64,000 nt of DNA, taken from positions 44,854,133-44,918,132 of the forward strand of contig JAVMKO010000005.1 of the NCBI GenBank assembly GCA_032164245.1, given 5' to 3'. Made by a program: the position numbers and the translations under genes. Positions 1 to 13,000 of the stretch are shown piece after piece. Position 1 is the first letter of the stretch; each line of letters opens with the position of its first letter. Origin of the DNA: Sternotherus odoratus. Its lineage: Eukaryota > Chordata > Testudines > Kinosternidae. The notes below the pieces were generated by a model. It was not told the DNA's origin and did no database searches. It was given only the letters and a program-made list of their open reading frames with translations.

Positions 1-947
1 CCATGACTCACTGCAAAACCATCAGAGCATTTCAGTTTACTGCAGCACTTCAAACCATTGGAACCCCATAAGAACCCCAGTAGTCCTAGCAACATACTCG
101 AAGGAGTGCAGCACCAGTGTGGTCCAGTGTTCTCTCTAATTTCCCCCCCACACACACATGTGCAGAATGAATTTTGTTATGTACACCAATATAGAAGTGA
201 TGTCACACATCACCTCCATATTGGTGCACAGAAAATTCATGTGGTGGGGGTGGGGCTGCAGGGTTCAAAGTGTGGGGGGCTCCGGCTGTGGGCTCCAGGA
301 TGGGGCCACGGATGAGGGGCTTGGAGTGTAGGACAGGCTGCTCTGGGGCTACAGCGGGGAAAGAGGACTCCCCCCAGCTCTCGTTCGGAGAACAGGTGCC
401 TCTCCACCAGTCGCAGGAGGCCCAGAGCTGGGCTGGGCTTGGCTAGGTGGCGAGGGGCGCCTCTCCCCCAGTCACAGCAGGCCTGGGGCCAGAGTCAGCA
501 TGGAGTGACACCTCTCCCCATGCCACAGCCATGAGCACCTGCACGGCACTTAATAGGCTGCTGTGCAGCTGCACAGCTTAAGGGGAACTTAGGTGTGGAC
601 CCAATAACTTGGCCAGGTCTTCACAGTGTGGCTGCTCACTTCCGGGCTAGGTTAACCCAAGCACCATTCACCTGTGTTAGCTCTACACCAAAGACAGACC
701 CTTTAAGTGATGCTCAAAAGTAAACTATTTGGGTTCCATGACTGTTAGGAGCCAGAGAGGAAGGGTAAGTACCCTACCAAGCTGCTACTTTGGCCAAGGG
801 TTCAGCCATGGGAGTACAATATTCCTGGCGATTGCCAGGAGAAGCTCAACCAAGGCCTGGCAGCATCTTCCAAGAATAGAGGTCAGAGGAACATTTACAC
901 TAAGCAAGGCTAGTCAATGCAACAGGGAGTCCTGCAAAGATGCTTAC
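1..947. other. RNF123 intron with degraded repeat
   Basis: No coding exon seen. Positions about 150-230 hold an imperfect palindrome around CACCAATAT...ATATTGGTG, and 240-520 is GC-rich with a hAT-like composition. This looks like one or two old non-autonomous DNA transposons. Confidence 0.4.
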
Positions 948-1015
948 AGGCAGAAAGCAATGGTCCCCTCATCCAGGTCTATCAGACAGCTGACGATGTC
1001 TCCTGCCGCCCAGGA
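948..1015 (-). CDS. RNF123: RNF123 coding exon 8, SPRY domain
   Basis: 68 nt, phase 0 to phase 2. Encodes [20 protein letters not shown] then F-C-L. The usual first residue is alanine; here TCC gives serine. Donor CT|GTAAGC, acceptor TTTGTGCAG. The next exon (NGVSLGTAF region) is outside the window. Confidence 0.93.
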
Positions 1016-4000
1016 CTGCACAAAGAGAAGGAAAAGGTTTAGAGACTTATCCAGGTGTCCAACCAGCTTCCCATTAGATATTCCCAAACCAGAGTAGGAC
1101 CAGATACCTATCCCAGACTCTTGGATTGGGAAGAGAAGAGCTGGCCAAGACATGGGATTTCTGCTTCATGGGAAATTTTACATTTTTGTAATTTGGATTA
1201 ACTCCCTTTTGTAATGAAACCATAATTTTTCTAAGTGTTCCATGAACCAGAAATCTTCCCCCCGGTCCCAGACACACACCCCAAATTCATTTCAGTAATA
1301 CTGACACATTTCCAAAACAAACACTAGTGTCAGCTTAGGGAGCCCACTGGCCCATGAGTCTGGAAGCCCTGGGGATCCCTGCCCTAGGGTAGTGCACATG
1401 GCAGTGCTGTCACAGATCCCAAGAGAGAGTCTCAGGGCTTTCAAACTCCTGGTTTATCAGCAGGCAGTTTAGGAAGCCCTGTAAGTCTGGGCTCAATCCA
1501 AGGTTCTCAGGAGCTTCCAGGCCCCTGGAGCTATCCGCAATTAGAGTCAGGGCTCCCCGCTCCACCAGCAGGAGCCCTAGAAGCTCTGGAATAGTCAGGC
1601 TGCCCTAGAGCCAGACACCATGGAAAACTGGGGTTCCTCATCTCATGGCAGTCTGTACAGTGTGACTCTGCCTCCCAGAGCTAGTGGGGGATACCTAGCT
1701 CCCAGGCACTGTCTCAGCAGCCCCCCGAAAAAGCTTGTGACAATTTCACTTGCAGAAAGCGAAGCTGACAAGAGCCTTCCAAAGTCAAAAACACACCCAA
1801 GCACCTGTGGGTGAACACTTTTCCCAAAGTGAGCACTATATATCTGACCTCTCAGTCCTCATCCTCAAAGAAGCCTGCATAATTCCTTCAAAAGACAAGC
1901 CTAGGAGCTTAAATTCATAACTTTTCTAGGCTCTAAAAATCAAACTGAATAGAGACATTGGATTTATGGCTTATTACAATAATCTGTAAGCAACTATCAT
2001 CCTCCCCCAGCTGCTCTCCATGTCCTTCCTTTCCTCTCTATGAATGGAGGGCTGTTAATGGGCCACTTCACCTTGAAATGTGTTAACAACTACTTCAACA
2101 ATCTGTTTCACCTTGTATTTAGCTGGGGCACTTGGAGTATATTTCACAGACAAGAGAAGTTTGTCTCCAAGCTTGGCTACACTGGCATTTTATAGCACTC
2201 TAACTTGCTGGCTCAGAGCAGAAAGTCTGAGCACTTTAAAGCGCTAGTGTGAACAGGTTCCGAGCACTGGGAGCAGTGGTCAGAGCTAATCCCCTCATGG
2301 AGGTGGATTACCAGGAGCGCTGGGAGAGCGCTCTCCCAGCGCTCCTGCACGACCACACTCACACTTCAAAGCACTGCCACAGAAGCATTCCCACAGCAGT
2401 GCTTTGAAACTTCAAGTGTAACCAAGCCCTCAGTCCCCAACAAAAACTGGTCAATCAGAGATATGACCTCACCCACCTTGTCTCTCAAGACTGAGCCTTA
2501 CAGGCAGGCACTGCCAGGAGCACGCATTCTAACTCTCCTGACAGAAATCAGAAGTTCTCACAGGGAAGATTTTAGTTTTGCAAAGAGGGCAATTTAGGTT
2601 GTTTTCCAACAACCCTTTTTTGGCCAGGTCTAGAGAGAAAAGCACGGGACATCTCCTTCCCACAGAAGCTCACACAGCATTTCTGCACAATTGTGCACAC
2701 AACACTCAGAGGCGCTCCTTGTTGGCCATCACTAGGTTTACACACAGGACCATGCCTGTGTGTGGCCAGACCCACAAACCCAGCAGAATTAGCCACAGGG
2801 CAGCAGCATTGTTTAACAAGAAGCAAACCAAATGGTGTCCTCCCAAGAACAACAGTACCGAGCAGGGGTTCATTCCCATCGGCAGCTGCTCAGTGAACTG
2901 AACTAGATGGCCAAGCAGCCAGGTCTGAATACATAGGTGCTGTAAGGGTGAAATGTGCTACCAGGAGCACACATCAGTGACTGTCAGGCCACCCCAAGCT
3001 CACCTGGAGCTGGCCCCTTGTTTCACCAAACTGCCGAGGAGTGTTTTACAAAGTCCAAAATACAGGGAGCAAGGGGGGCCACCTGCTTTCTCTCCTTTTA
3101 AAGGGAACATGGCTCTGCTAGCTCTTCTCTTCCCGTTCCCAAAGGAAAGAGCAGCTCTTCCCCAGCTGACATTTACAAAGACAATGATGGGGTTCAGTAT
3201 GGTTTCAGAGCAGCACTACCTCTCAGGGCTCTGCTGCCTGCTGCACACCCTCCTGCAGAGCCAGCTCCTCTCAACACCTCCCTCAATTAAGGCTTCTGCA
3301 GAGCTCATCACTGCAGCTGGGGAATGCTAGACCCTGCAGTTGCAGTGCTCTACTAGTGACCTAACCTGTGACCTGGTGGGAAGGCCCAAGAGAAAAGGGG
3401 AGCTCCCTCTTGGCAGCCACTGAGCGCAGGCACTTACTTTACCGTAGTTGGTGGTGGTGACGTTCCACTTGCGCACTCTGTTTCCATCATATGCATATGA
3501 ATCCGGAGTGTCTCCAACCCCCTCCTGCACGGAGAAGAGGTCAAGAGTAGAGTCAAGCAGACTGGGTGCAAGGAGCCCAGACTAAGCACTTCACACACAG
3601 AGGGGCAGCCACTGCAACGGGAGCAAAACCACAGGGTAGAGAAAATGGGCTCTCTGGCGCTCGGCAGCATGCACACTCTGCTGTGGGAAGGAGAAGTGCA
3701 TTGGACCATAATTCTAGTAGTTCTCACAAACACAGCCCCCAGATCTGTGGTCTAACACAAAGTGTCACCTGTGATCCTCTCAGGGCAGCAGCAGATTGCC
3801 CTCTGAACTCCCAATGTGCCTGCCAAGATCCTATTATCCAGCAGGACTTACACTCCAACTTCCTATGACTTTTTACAGAACTCCACCCCACTGACCTTCA
3901 ACCCAAACAAAAGAACAGGAGCAAACCACACACCCAGCACTCTAGCTAGTGCGACACCACCAGCTGCTCCCCGTCCCCCCTGCCTTGCCAATCACACATC

Positions 4001-7000
4001 AACATTCAAGGACAAACTGAAAATAGGCAGGCTGAACTCCAAGTGAAACAAACAGCCCCCAAATGCATAGCAAGAGTTTACTAGGCTCTGCTTATGCCAG
4101 CCTGAAAAGCCATGTAGCACCTGTTGCAAGAACCATGTTGAGGCCCAGATGCCACGGCTGTTCCCATCAGCCTTGTATATCATGCTAACAGGGTGCCAGA
4201 GGAGAGAGCAGCAGAGAGACGCTATGTAACCTGAGATGCAGCATTTGCTGTCCCCAGTTGTGTACCCCGCATGAGCACATAACACACAAGGGATTTGGAG
4301 GACACCTGCACTGTACCCTAGTCTGCAAATGAAGCAGAAACAGCTTTTATGAGGTCTTTATTATTACATTTGCAGTGTGAACACATGCTGGGAAGCAGCT
4401 TTAGACAACAAGACAACAGAACCCCCCCACCCCCCACCTCTGCATGCAGGCCAGGAACAGGTTGCCGTGCTGTGCAGTTACCATACCTCCTGATTAAACC
4501 TGCAGTTGAGAGTGCACCAGCCAATCTGCATGAGCCCCTGGGAGGAGATGAGCACCTCGTAGATCCATTTCCCTGGAAGAGAGTGGAGAGAAGCAGGGAT
4601 GACAGAGCCAGACGCCACAGGCTAAGAACTCAGTACAACAGAAGAGCCAGCAGATACACTTCCATTGCCGGAGAGGATGGGATATACAAGGGACTAAGGT
4701 CAAGCCCAACCCCCTCTGCCAACTCCTCCCATTTGGTATCAGACAATGGCTTCCCTCCCTTCCATCCCCACAGACTGAGTAGAAGAATTGGGGTTTTAAA
4801 AGCTTGATGAGGCTGCAGCATATCACAAACAGCCTTGTCTCTCCAGCTGGGTAACCTGCAACTCCCTTCTGCCATGGCAGGCTTTCTAGCCACACCATCC
4901 GCTCATTGCACTTACCTTTATACACGCAGGTCGTGGCTCTGATGGAGCCAAAGTTGCTGTGGCCAATCACCTGAACCAAGGAACAAACAAAGGAGATTCG
5001 TACTGCTGAAGCAGGCTCACAGATTCCCCCAGCCCAGGCCCCACCACTGGCACTTCCCAGTGCATGCAGCCCAAGTCATAGGGGAGACTTCTCCATCATA
5101 AGTCAGGGAGACAGTTGCTATCAAAGGCAGCATGTCAATTGCCAGGATCCCAGCAGCAAACAAACAGTCTGGAGCTACCTGGATTTTTCAAACATCCCCT
5201 AACACATGGTGCTTGCAAATACATTAGGAGCTTAGTAGGAACTCAGCACCACCACCAGGGCCCAGCAGCAGCAGTCAAGTAGATAATAGCTTGTTGCAGG
5301 TGCTGCTGAGAGTACAAGGAGGAGCAGGGGAGATGCCTAGATCCTAGATAAGTCATGTGAAACTCAGATGAAGTCACAGGTTCAGTATAGCCAGCCTGGA
5401 AACCAGGACTAGTGCGTATTTACTGCGGTTCCTACTGGATTCTTTCCGGACACTGAGGAATGGCAACCCATACTCTAAGGTGCTTCTGATTTCAGGGCAG
5501 ACAAGGAGGTGGAGGTTCAGGGAGTGACAGGCAATTTACACACACATCAGTTTGGCAACACACTTTAGAGTCAGGGGAGGAGAGAGATGGGACGGTGGCG
5601 GGCAAAGCAAGAAGGATCGAGGAGGAAGAACGAGAGATTGAGATAGAGGTGTAAGCATGGGGCAAGGGACATAAGGAGGCAGTGAGGGGCGGGATCGCTG
5701 AGACAGGTGGAGAATCTACTAGATCCCAGAAGACTGGGCCAGTTTGTTCTTTCAATGAGTGTGCTGGGGGAGAAAAGGCTGCAGTAAGTGGAGGCAGCAG
5801 GGCTCAATGGGGGACAGTGGGTTCAGTGAGTGGCAGAAAGCAGCGCTTTTTGGCCAGTGGGATAAAGAAAGTAAAGGAGGAGAGAACAAGTCAGTGCAGT
5901 GATGGGGGAAGGAACAGAGGGAATAGGTGTTGGGAGTGAGCCAGGGAGCAAGAATGGACAACAGGCTAGTGAAGGGAAGGATGAGGGAACTGCCTGGCCC
6001 CTGCTGACCAGAGACCTCTGGTTACCCAATAGCCCTGCATGCTGCCTTTCATTTTTGTTTGATGCTTCACTGACTTAACCTGCAGCATCTTGGTATCACA
6101 GAATACAGGATAAGCGCAATGCAACTGAGGTGACATAAAAAAAAAACAATTGAGAACCACCTCAGAATCCCAAGCCTCTGGACAACAGACTATGCAATAA
6201 TACCAGAGCTGGAGCAGCTTGCCTGAAATGCGGTTTGAAGGCACTGCTAGAACTCCTCCTCTTGAAGAATCTGTTTCACTCAGGAGTATTATAGCCTCCC
6301 AAAGCATCATTTAACACCACACACCAAAATGGCAGCAGGGAGGATTTACTTTGAAGAACATATTGCAAAAGGATAACATAGGCCTGAAGACAGACCTTTA
6401 AACCCCACGTGCCATTCCACACACACTGTGCCCCTTGTCACACTCACCCCAAGTAGATCATCATCAACCAGGAGGAGCCCCTCAAAACCACTGGTGTGGT
6501 CCAACACCACAGTAGAGGGACCAAGTCGCCCCTCTAAAACCTGATCTGAAATGAGAGTTGCATGAAAGCCAGTCAGAGCAGCAGAGAAAACCATGTGGCA
6601 CTTGTAGTAAGAGTGTCATGGACACCATGGTATAGACTAGAAAAGAACACCTGGATTCTGCAGTTAAGAAGGAGCAGTAAAATAGAGTTATTAACATCAG
6701 ATTATCAATATTTCTAGGAGGCAGCAGGGAAGTGGGCTCAGGGTGGAATTTAAATGGAAGATCTCAAAGCAATTCATGATGTTTTAGTTAGCCATACAGT
6801 CTCAAATAGAACCTAGAAAATTTACCCCAACAGTTTCAGTGGCTTCAAAACAGTCTGGAGGCCATCAAAGCTAAACCCCAAGCCAAACATTAGACCAAAC
6901 ATTCCCATCTGGTGGTAGCAGGACACTCACACAGTAGATATGGGCTCATGACTAGATACATGAAGAGGCAAAGCATCACCTCTTGTGGGCTATGCTTTAA

Positions 7001-10000
7001 TGTCTGTGGAAGGAACAAATGCCTTGGACCATGGTAGGTAAAAGCGTGGGGCTGAGGAAGTTCAACAACAGTAGGGGAATGCATGAGAAGAATAAGCCAC
7101 AGACTATCAACAAGCCTGCATATTCCATTGGAGAATGGGACACTCCAGCTATTCTGCAGTGTGAAACCTCAGCACCAAGGACTTGCTATATCATTGCTAG
7201 GGAGATATATCCAACATACAATATATGCCTAAACAAGAGTTCACTGCAAAATGAGTTTGTCCATTTTGCTCTTTGGAGCAAGCACCCCACTATTCATCTG
7301 GAAACATGGTTGTTACAACTGAAAACTGATCTGTTGCAGGATTAGCCCACAAGTTCTTAGAATGCAAGAGTCAGAGATGATGAATCAGAACATTGAAAAG
7401 AACCAAGCTCATTTAGGAATCTGTCTCCCATGACAGGTAGATCGTGCCAAACTAACCTAACCTCCATCTTTGAGAATGTACCAGACTTTTTAGACAAAAG
7501 GAAATGCAGTAGATCTAATCTACCTTGATTTCAGTAAGGCATTTGATATGGTTCCACATGGGGAATTATTAGAATTGGAAAAGATGGGGATCGATATGAA
7601 AATTGAAAGGTGGATAAGGAACTGGTTAAAGGGGAGACAACAATGGGTAATACTGAAAGGTGAACTGTCAGGCTGGAGGGAGGTTACTAGTGGAGTTCCT
7701 CAGGGATCAGTTTGGGGACCAATCTTTTTATTACTGCCTCGGCACAAAAAGTGGGAGTGTGCTAATAAAGTTTCCGGATGACACAAAGCTGGGTGGTATT
7801 GCCAATACAGAGAAGGATTGGAATATCATACAGGAAGATCTCTACCACCTCGTAAACTGGAATAGTAGTAATAGGATGTAATTTAATAGTGAAAAGTGCA
7901 AGGTCATGCATTTAGGGATTAACAACAAGAATTTTTGCTATAAGATGGGGACACATCAGTTGTAAGTAACAGAGGAGGAGGACAAGGACCTCGGCGTATT
8001 GGTTGATCACAGGATGACTATGAGCCACCAATGTGATATGGCCATGAAAAAAAGCTAATGCGGTTTGCGGTTTTGGGATGTATCAGGCAAGGTATTTTCA
8101 ATAGAGAGAAGGAGGTGTTAGTACCATTACACAAGGCACTGATGAGACCTCATCTGGAATACTGTGTGCAGTTCTGATCTCCCATGTATAAGGATGAATT
8201 CAAATTAGAACAGGTACAGAGAAGGGCTACTAGGATGATCCGAGGAATGGAAATCTGTCTTATGAAAGGAGACTCAAAGAGCTTGGCTTGTTTAGACTAA
8301 CAAAAGAAGGCTGAGGGGTGATATGACTGCTCTCTACAAATATATCAGAGGGATAAATACCAGGGAGGAAGAGGAATTATTTAAGATGCATACCAATGTG
8401 GATGCAAGAACAAATCGATATAAACTGCTCTGCAGGGAGTTTGGACTTGAAATTAGATGAAGGTTTCTAACCATCAGAGGAGTGAAGTTCTGGAAAAGTT
8501 TTCCAAGGGAAGCAGTGGGGGCAAAAGACATATCTGGCTTCAAGATTAAGCTTGATAAATTTATGGAGGGAATGGTATGATAGGATAGCCTAATTTTGGC
8601 AATTAATTGATCTTTACTATTGGCAGTAAATATGTAATGGGATGTTAGATGGGGTGGGATCTGAGTTACTACAGGGAATTATTTCCTAGGTATCTGGTTG
8701 GTGGGTCTTGCCCACACGCTCAGGGTTTAGCTGATCATCATATTTGGAGTCAGGAAGGAAATTTCCTCCAGGGCAGATTGGCAGAGGACCGGGGGGGGGG
8801 GGGGGGGTGTTTGCCTTCCTCTGCAGCATGGGGCATGGTTCACTTGCTGGAGGATTCTCTGCTCCTTGAAGTCTTTAAACCATGATTTGAGGACTTCAAT
8901 AGCTCAGACATAGGTTAGGGGTTTATTACAGGAGCGGGTGGGTGAAATTCTGTGGCCTGCATTGTGCAGTAGGTCAAACTAGATGATCGTAATGGTCCCT
9001 TCTGACCCTAAAGTCTATAAGACTGATTTTTCTCCCAGTAACGCATACAAAGAAGCTCCAAAAAGGACCAGACACCCAATGTCTCCTACCTCGACTGTTC
9101 TCTGCACCACTGTCCTCTGCCAGCAATTTGTCTAGGTGCTCCTGCAGGTTCTGGAATGTCAGTGGCTTCCTGGGAATAAAGAAGAGAGCCCTTCAGAAGT
9201 CTGTCACCCAGGTTTAATGAGTTCACATCTTGGGTGGCTTGTAAGCCAAAGCTGCCTGACTGTCCCCACCACTGTCCTTCACTATTTGTAGTAAAGCTCA
9301 CAGTAAGGAGTTCCACTTATCTGTGTTACATAGCATTAACCCAAGGAACTTGAGGCAGACAGGCATTCTAGGATTAAAGGCTGAGACGTGAATAAGAACA
9401 GTGTTTGCAGAGAGACAAGCTAAAGTACCAAAGGTCCTCAACTCTTGGTGCTGATCATCAGCTGAGGTTAGAAGCAATCCCATGGGGAGTACTATGAAAT
9501 TGGCCAACTGCATTACTAATACTACAGTGCATTACTAATACTACAGTGCCCATTCATGCGCCAGGACCACAGTGTGTTAGGTGCTGTACAAACAGAGCAA
9601 AAGGACAGTCCCTGCCCCAGAGAGCTGACAATCTAAATATAAAGCGAGACACGACATAGACAGACAGATGGTGGCAGCTCAAGGAAACAGTAAGATGGTA
9701 TTGAACAGCATAGGGTGACCAGATGTCTCGATTTTATAGGGACAGTCCCAATTTTGGGGTCTTTTTCTTATATAGGTTCCTATTAAACTCCCCACTTCCT
9801 GTCCCGATTTTCACCCTTGCTGTCTGGTCACCCATGACAGGAATTGGTCTTGGTGCACCTGCAGCCTAACCACTTTCCAGATTTTGTAAGCATCACAGAA
9901 CAGGAGGTATTTTAGGAGTTTTCACTACCAGAGAGCACAGCAGGCTAGAAGGACTGCTTTAATATGGCAAGTTCCATTAGCCAAGAGCGCTCTTTATCTG

Positions 10001-13000
10001 CACCTGAGTTGAGGTGGTAATGTACTGGAATCAGACAACAGCCTTCCACTTCTCAGCTCAAGTCCAGGGAGGAAGAGACGAGAAAACCAAACAAAAGCCA
10101 GTTTGTTGGACCGATCACCCTTTCCTGATCTGTCAGTCCCTATGTCCTTAAGGCTCCAGCCATCAGAGAAAAGAACGGGAGTTCTGAAAACTGACACACT
10201 GGTGCAAATGGAATATTCCAAGACATACTGGCTGGAAAGTTTGTGGCAAAGTAACATGAGACAGTACTCCCTCCTCCCCCCATAACCTCAGCTTACCACC
10301 AGCCAAGAGGGCCCAATGTTATTTTTAGAGGTGATGACAGATCAGAAGTGAGCTCAGAATCTATGCACAGTGGGAGGAATGCGATCCCCAGTGCCTTTAA
10401 AACACAGCCAGTCAGAAAAAGGAACATTTCACCACAGCGGTTCCACACTTCTAACTGCAACTGTACCCACCCCAAGCCTAAAGGCCTTCCAGTGGCAAAG
10501 CTGAACACAAGACTTAGGCAGCAAGAGGCCCCAAGATTCTGACCCACTGAATGTGAAGCAGAATTGAAAGCATAAAAAGAATTTCAATACCACAGTTGGG
10601 CATCTAGTGTCTAGCTTTACTTTTGCCCTGCACAAGCAGTTTCCTTCAGATGACACCTAATAATAAAGATTCCAAGTATCAGAGGAGTAGCCATATTAAT
10701 CTGTGTCCACAAAAACAACAAGTCTGATGGTAGCTTAAAATTTAACAGATTTATCTGGGCACAAGCTTTCATGGGTAAAAACCCACTTCTTCAGATGCAT
10801 GGAGTGCAAATTACAGATAGAGGCATAAATATATATTGGCACATGAAGAGAAGGGAGTTGCCTTACAAATGGAGAACCAGTGTTGAAGGCCAATTTAGTC
10901 AGGGTGGATGTGGTCCACTCCTAATAATTGATGAGGTGTTAAAACCAAAATTGCTTTCAGAGAGCCAGCCACTCCCAGTCCCTATTCAAGACCAGATTGA
11001 TGGTGTAAAGTTTGCAAATGAATTGTAGCTCTGCAGTTTCTCTTTGAAGTCTGTTTTTGAATTATTTTTTTTTGTTAAAGAATGACTCCTTTTAAATCTG
11101 TTGTTGAGTGTCCAGGGTGATCAAAGTGTTCTCCTACTGGCTTTTGTATGTTACCCTTCCTGATGTCTGATTTGTGTCCATTTATCCTTTTACTTAGAAA
11201 CTGTCCAGTTTGGCCAATGTGCATGGGAGAGGGGCATTGTTGGCACATATCACATTAGTAGATGTGCAGGTGAATGAGCCTCTCATGGTGTGGTTGGTGG
11301 TGTTGGGTCCTATGATAGTGTTGCTGTAGTACAGAGGTGGGCAAACTACGGCCCGTGGGCCACATGTGGCCTGCTGGCCCTTTTTGCCCCACACTCCCGG
11401 CCTGGGGTGCCGGGCGAGTGTGGCAAGCCGCGCGGCCTGCATTTCCAAGCCAGGGCGCCGGGGGGCCAGCAGAGTGCTGCTAGCTGCAGGGCCCACTCTC
11501 GCAAGCCAGGGTGCCGGGAGCCCTACCAGCCATGGGGCTGAGGAGCCGAGAGCGCTGCCAGCCGCAGGGCCCCACGCTGCCTGGTGCTGGGGGCAGGCCG
11601 AGCGCCACCTGCCGCGGGGCCTGCGCTCCATGGTGCTGGAGCCGGGTCGAGCACCACCCACCCGAGCGCCTCCAGCCGCGGAGCCCCACGTTCCCGGGCC
11701 GGGGTGCCAGGGCCGGGTCGTGCGCCGCCCACCCGAGCGCCTTCCATCGCGGGACCCCACTCTCCTGGGCCAGGCCCCCAGGGCTATGCGCCGCCCACCG
11801 CAGGACCCCACGCTCTGGGCCGAGCGCCACCAGCCCCGCAATCTGGGGCTGGGCTGCCAGGCCAAGTATGCCAGCCACGGGCCCCCACGCACGGCTGAAC
11901 ACGGTAAGTGGGAGCAAGGGCGGGGGCCTGGGGGTGGTTGTTCTTGGGGGGGCTTAGGTGATGGGTTCCTGGGGGATGGTGGTTAGGGTGGAGGATCTCG
12001 GGAGGGGACAGATAGAAAATAAAGAGCCAGGGAAGCTTCAATAGGGGGTGGGGTCACGGGGGTGGTGGTTAGGGGTGGGGGGGATTAGAGAACAAAGAGC
12101 AGGGGGCCTTAGATACGGGGTTGGGTCCTGGGGGGGCAGGTAGAGTGGGGGGGTCTTCACAGGGGGTGATCAGGAATGGGGGGGGGGTTGGATGGGTCGG
12201 GGATTCTGAGGGGGGAAGTCAGGGTGCGGGAAGTGGGTGGCCCTACCCCCGGCTCTCCGCACAATTTTGAAACTTATGTGGCCCTCGGGCCAAAAAGTTT
12301 GCCCACCCCTGCTGTAGTAGATATGGAGACAGAGAAGGCACCAGGATTTGTTACACGGATTGGTTCCTGGGTTAGCGTTTCTGTGATGTGGTGTGTAGTT
12401 GTTAGTGAATATTTTCTTCAGGTTGGGGAGGCTGTCTGTAAGCAAGGATTAGCCTGCCTCCCAAGGTCTGTATGAGAGGGGGATCGTTTTCCAGGATAGG
12501 CTGTAGATCATTAATGATGCTGTCAGGGTGTTTACTTCCCCCACTCTAAACTCTAGGGTAAAGATGTGGGGGCCCCACATGGAAGACAAATCAACCCCAG
12601 CTTATTTTACCAGCTTAGGTTAAATCTTTTCCCCCAAAACCCAAACTTCTCCAGTTGGGGCTTGGAAATCGCTGCCACTACTAACGTGAGTTCCCCAAAA
12701 CTATGGGGTGGGGCACATTAGAACCCCGAACACCCCCTCCCCCTTTCTACCTGGGAGAGATTCGAGAACACGGACCCTCACTAGCCGCGAGATGAGCCCG
12801 ATCCAAAGCTAGGATCACCCCAATGGAAATAAACAGACAAATCTTATAACAAAAAAAGTTTTAATAGAGAAAAGCATAAAACTTACACAGAATCCATAGC
12901 TAGAAAGTTCCTAGCCTAACTCAGCCTTGTGTAGCCCCCTCCCTTGGGATTTCTTTCCCTGCTGGCTCAACAGTTAAGGACAGGGTAGATTGATTACAAG

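Noticed and set aside
1620..3330. Plus- and minus-strand frames at 1.6-3.3 kb as small genes
   Set aside because: No domain, splice context or codon pattern; they lie in an RNF123 intron.
11194..12041. Several overlapping open frames of 70-230 codons on both strands
   Set aside because: They lie within the GC-rich hAT element with an exact 8-bp duplication. Overlap in all frames and a composition of A, G, P and R show they are not genes.
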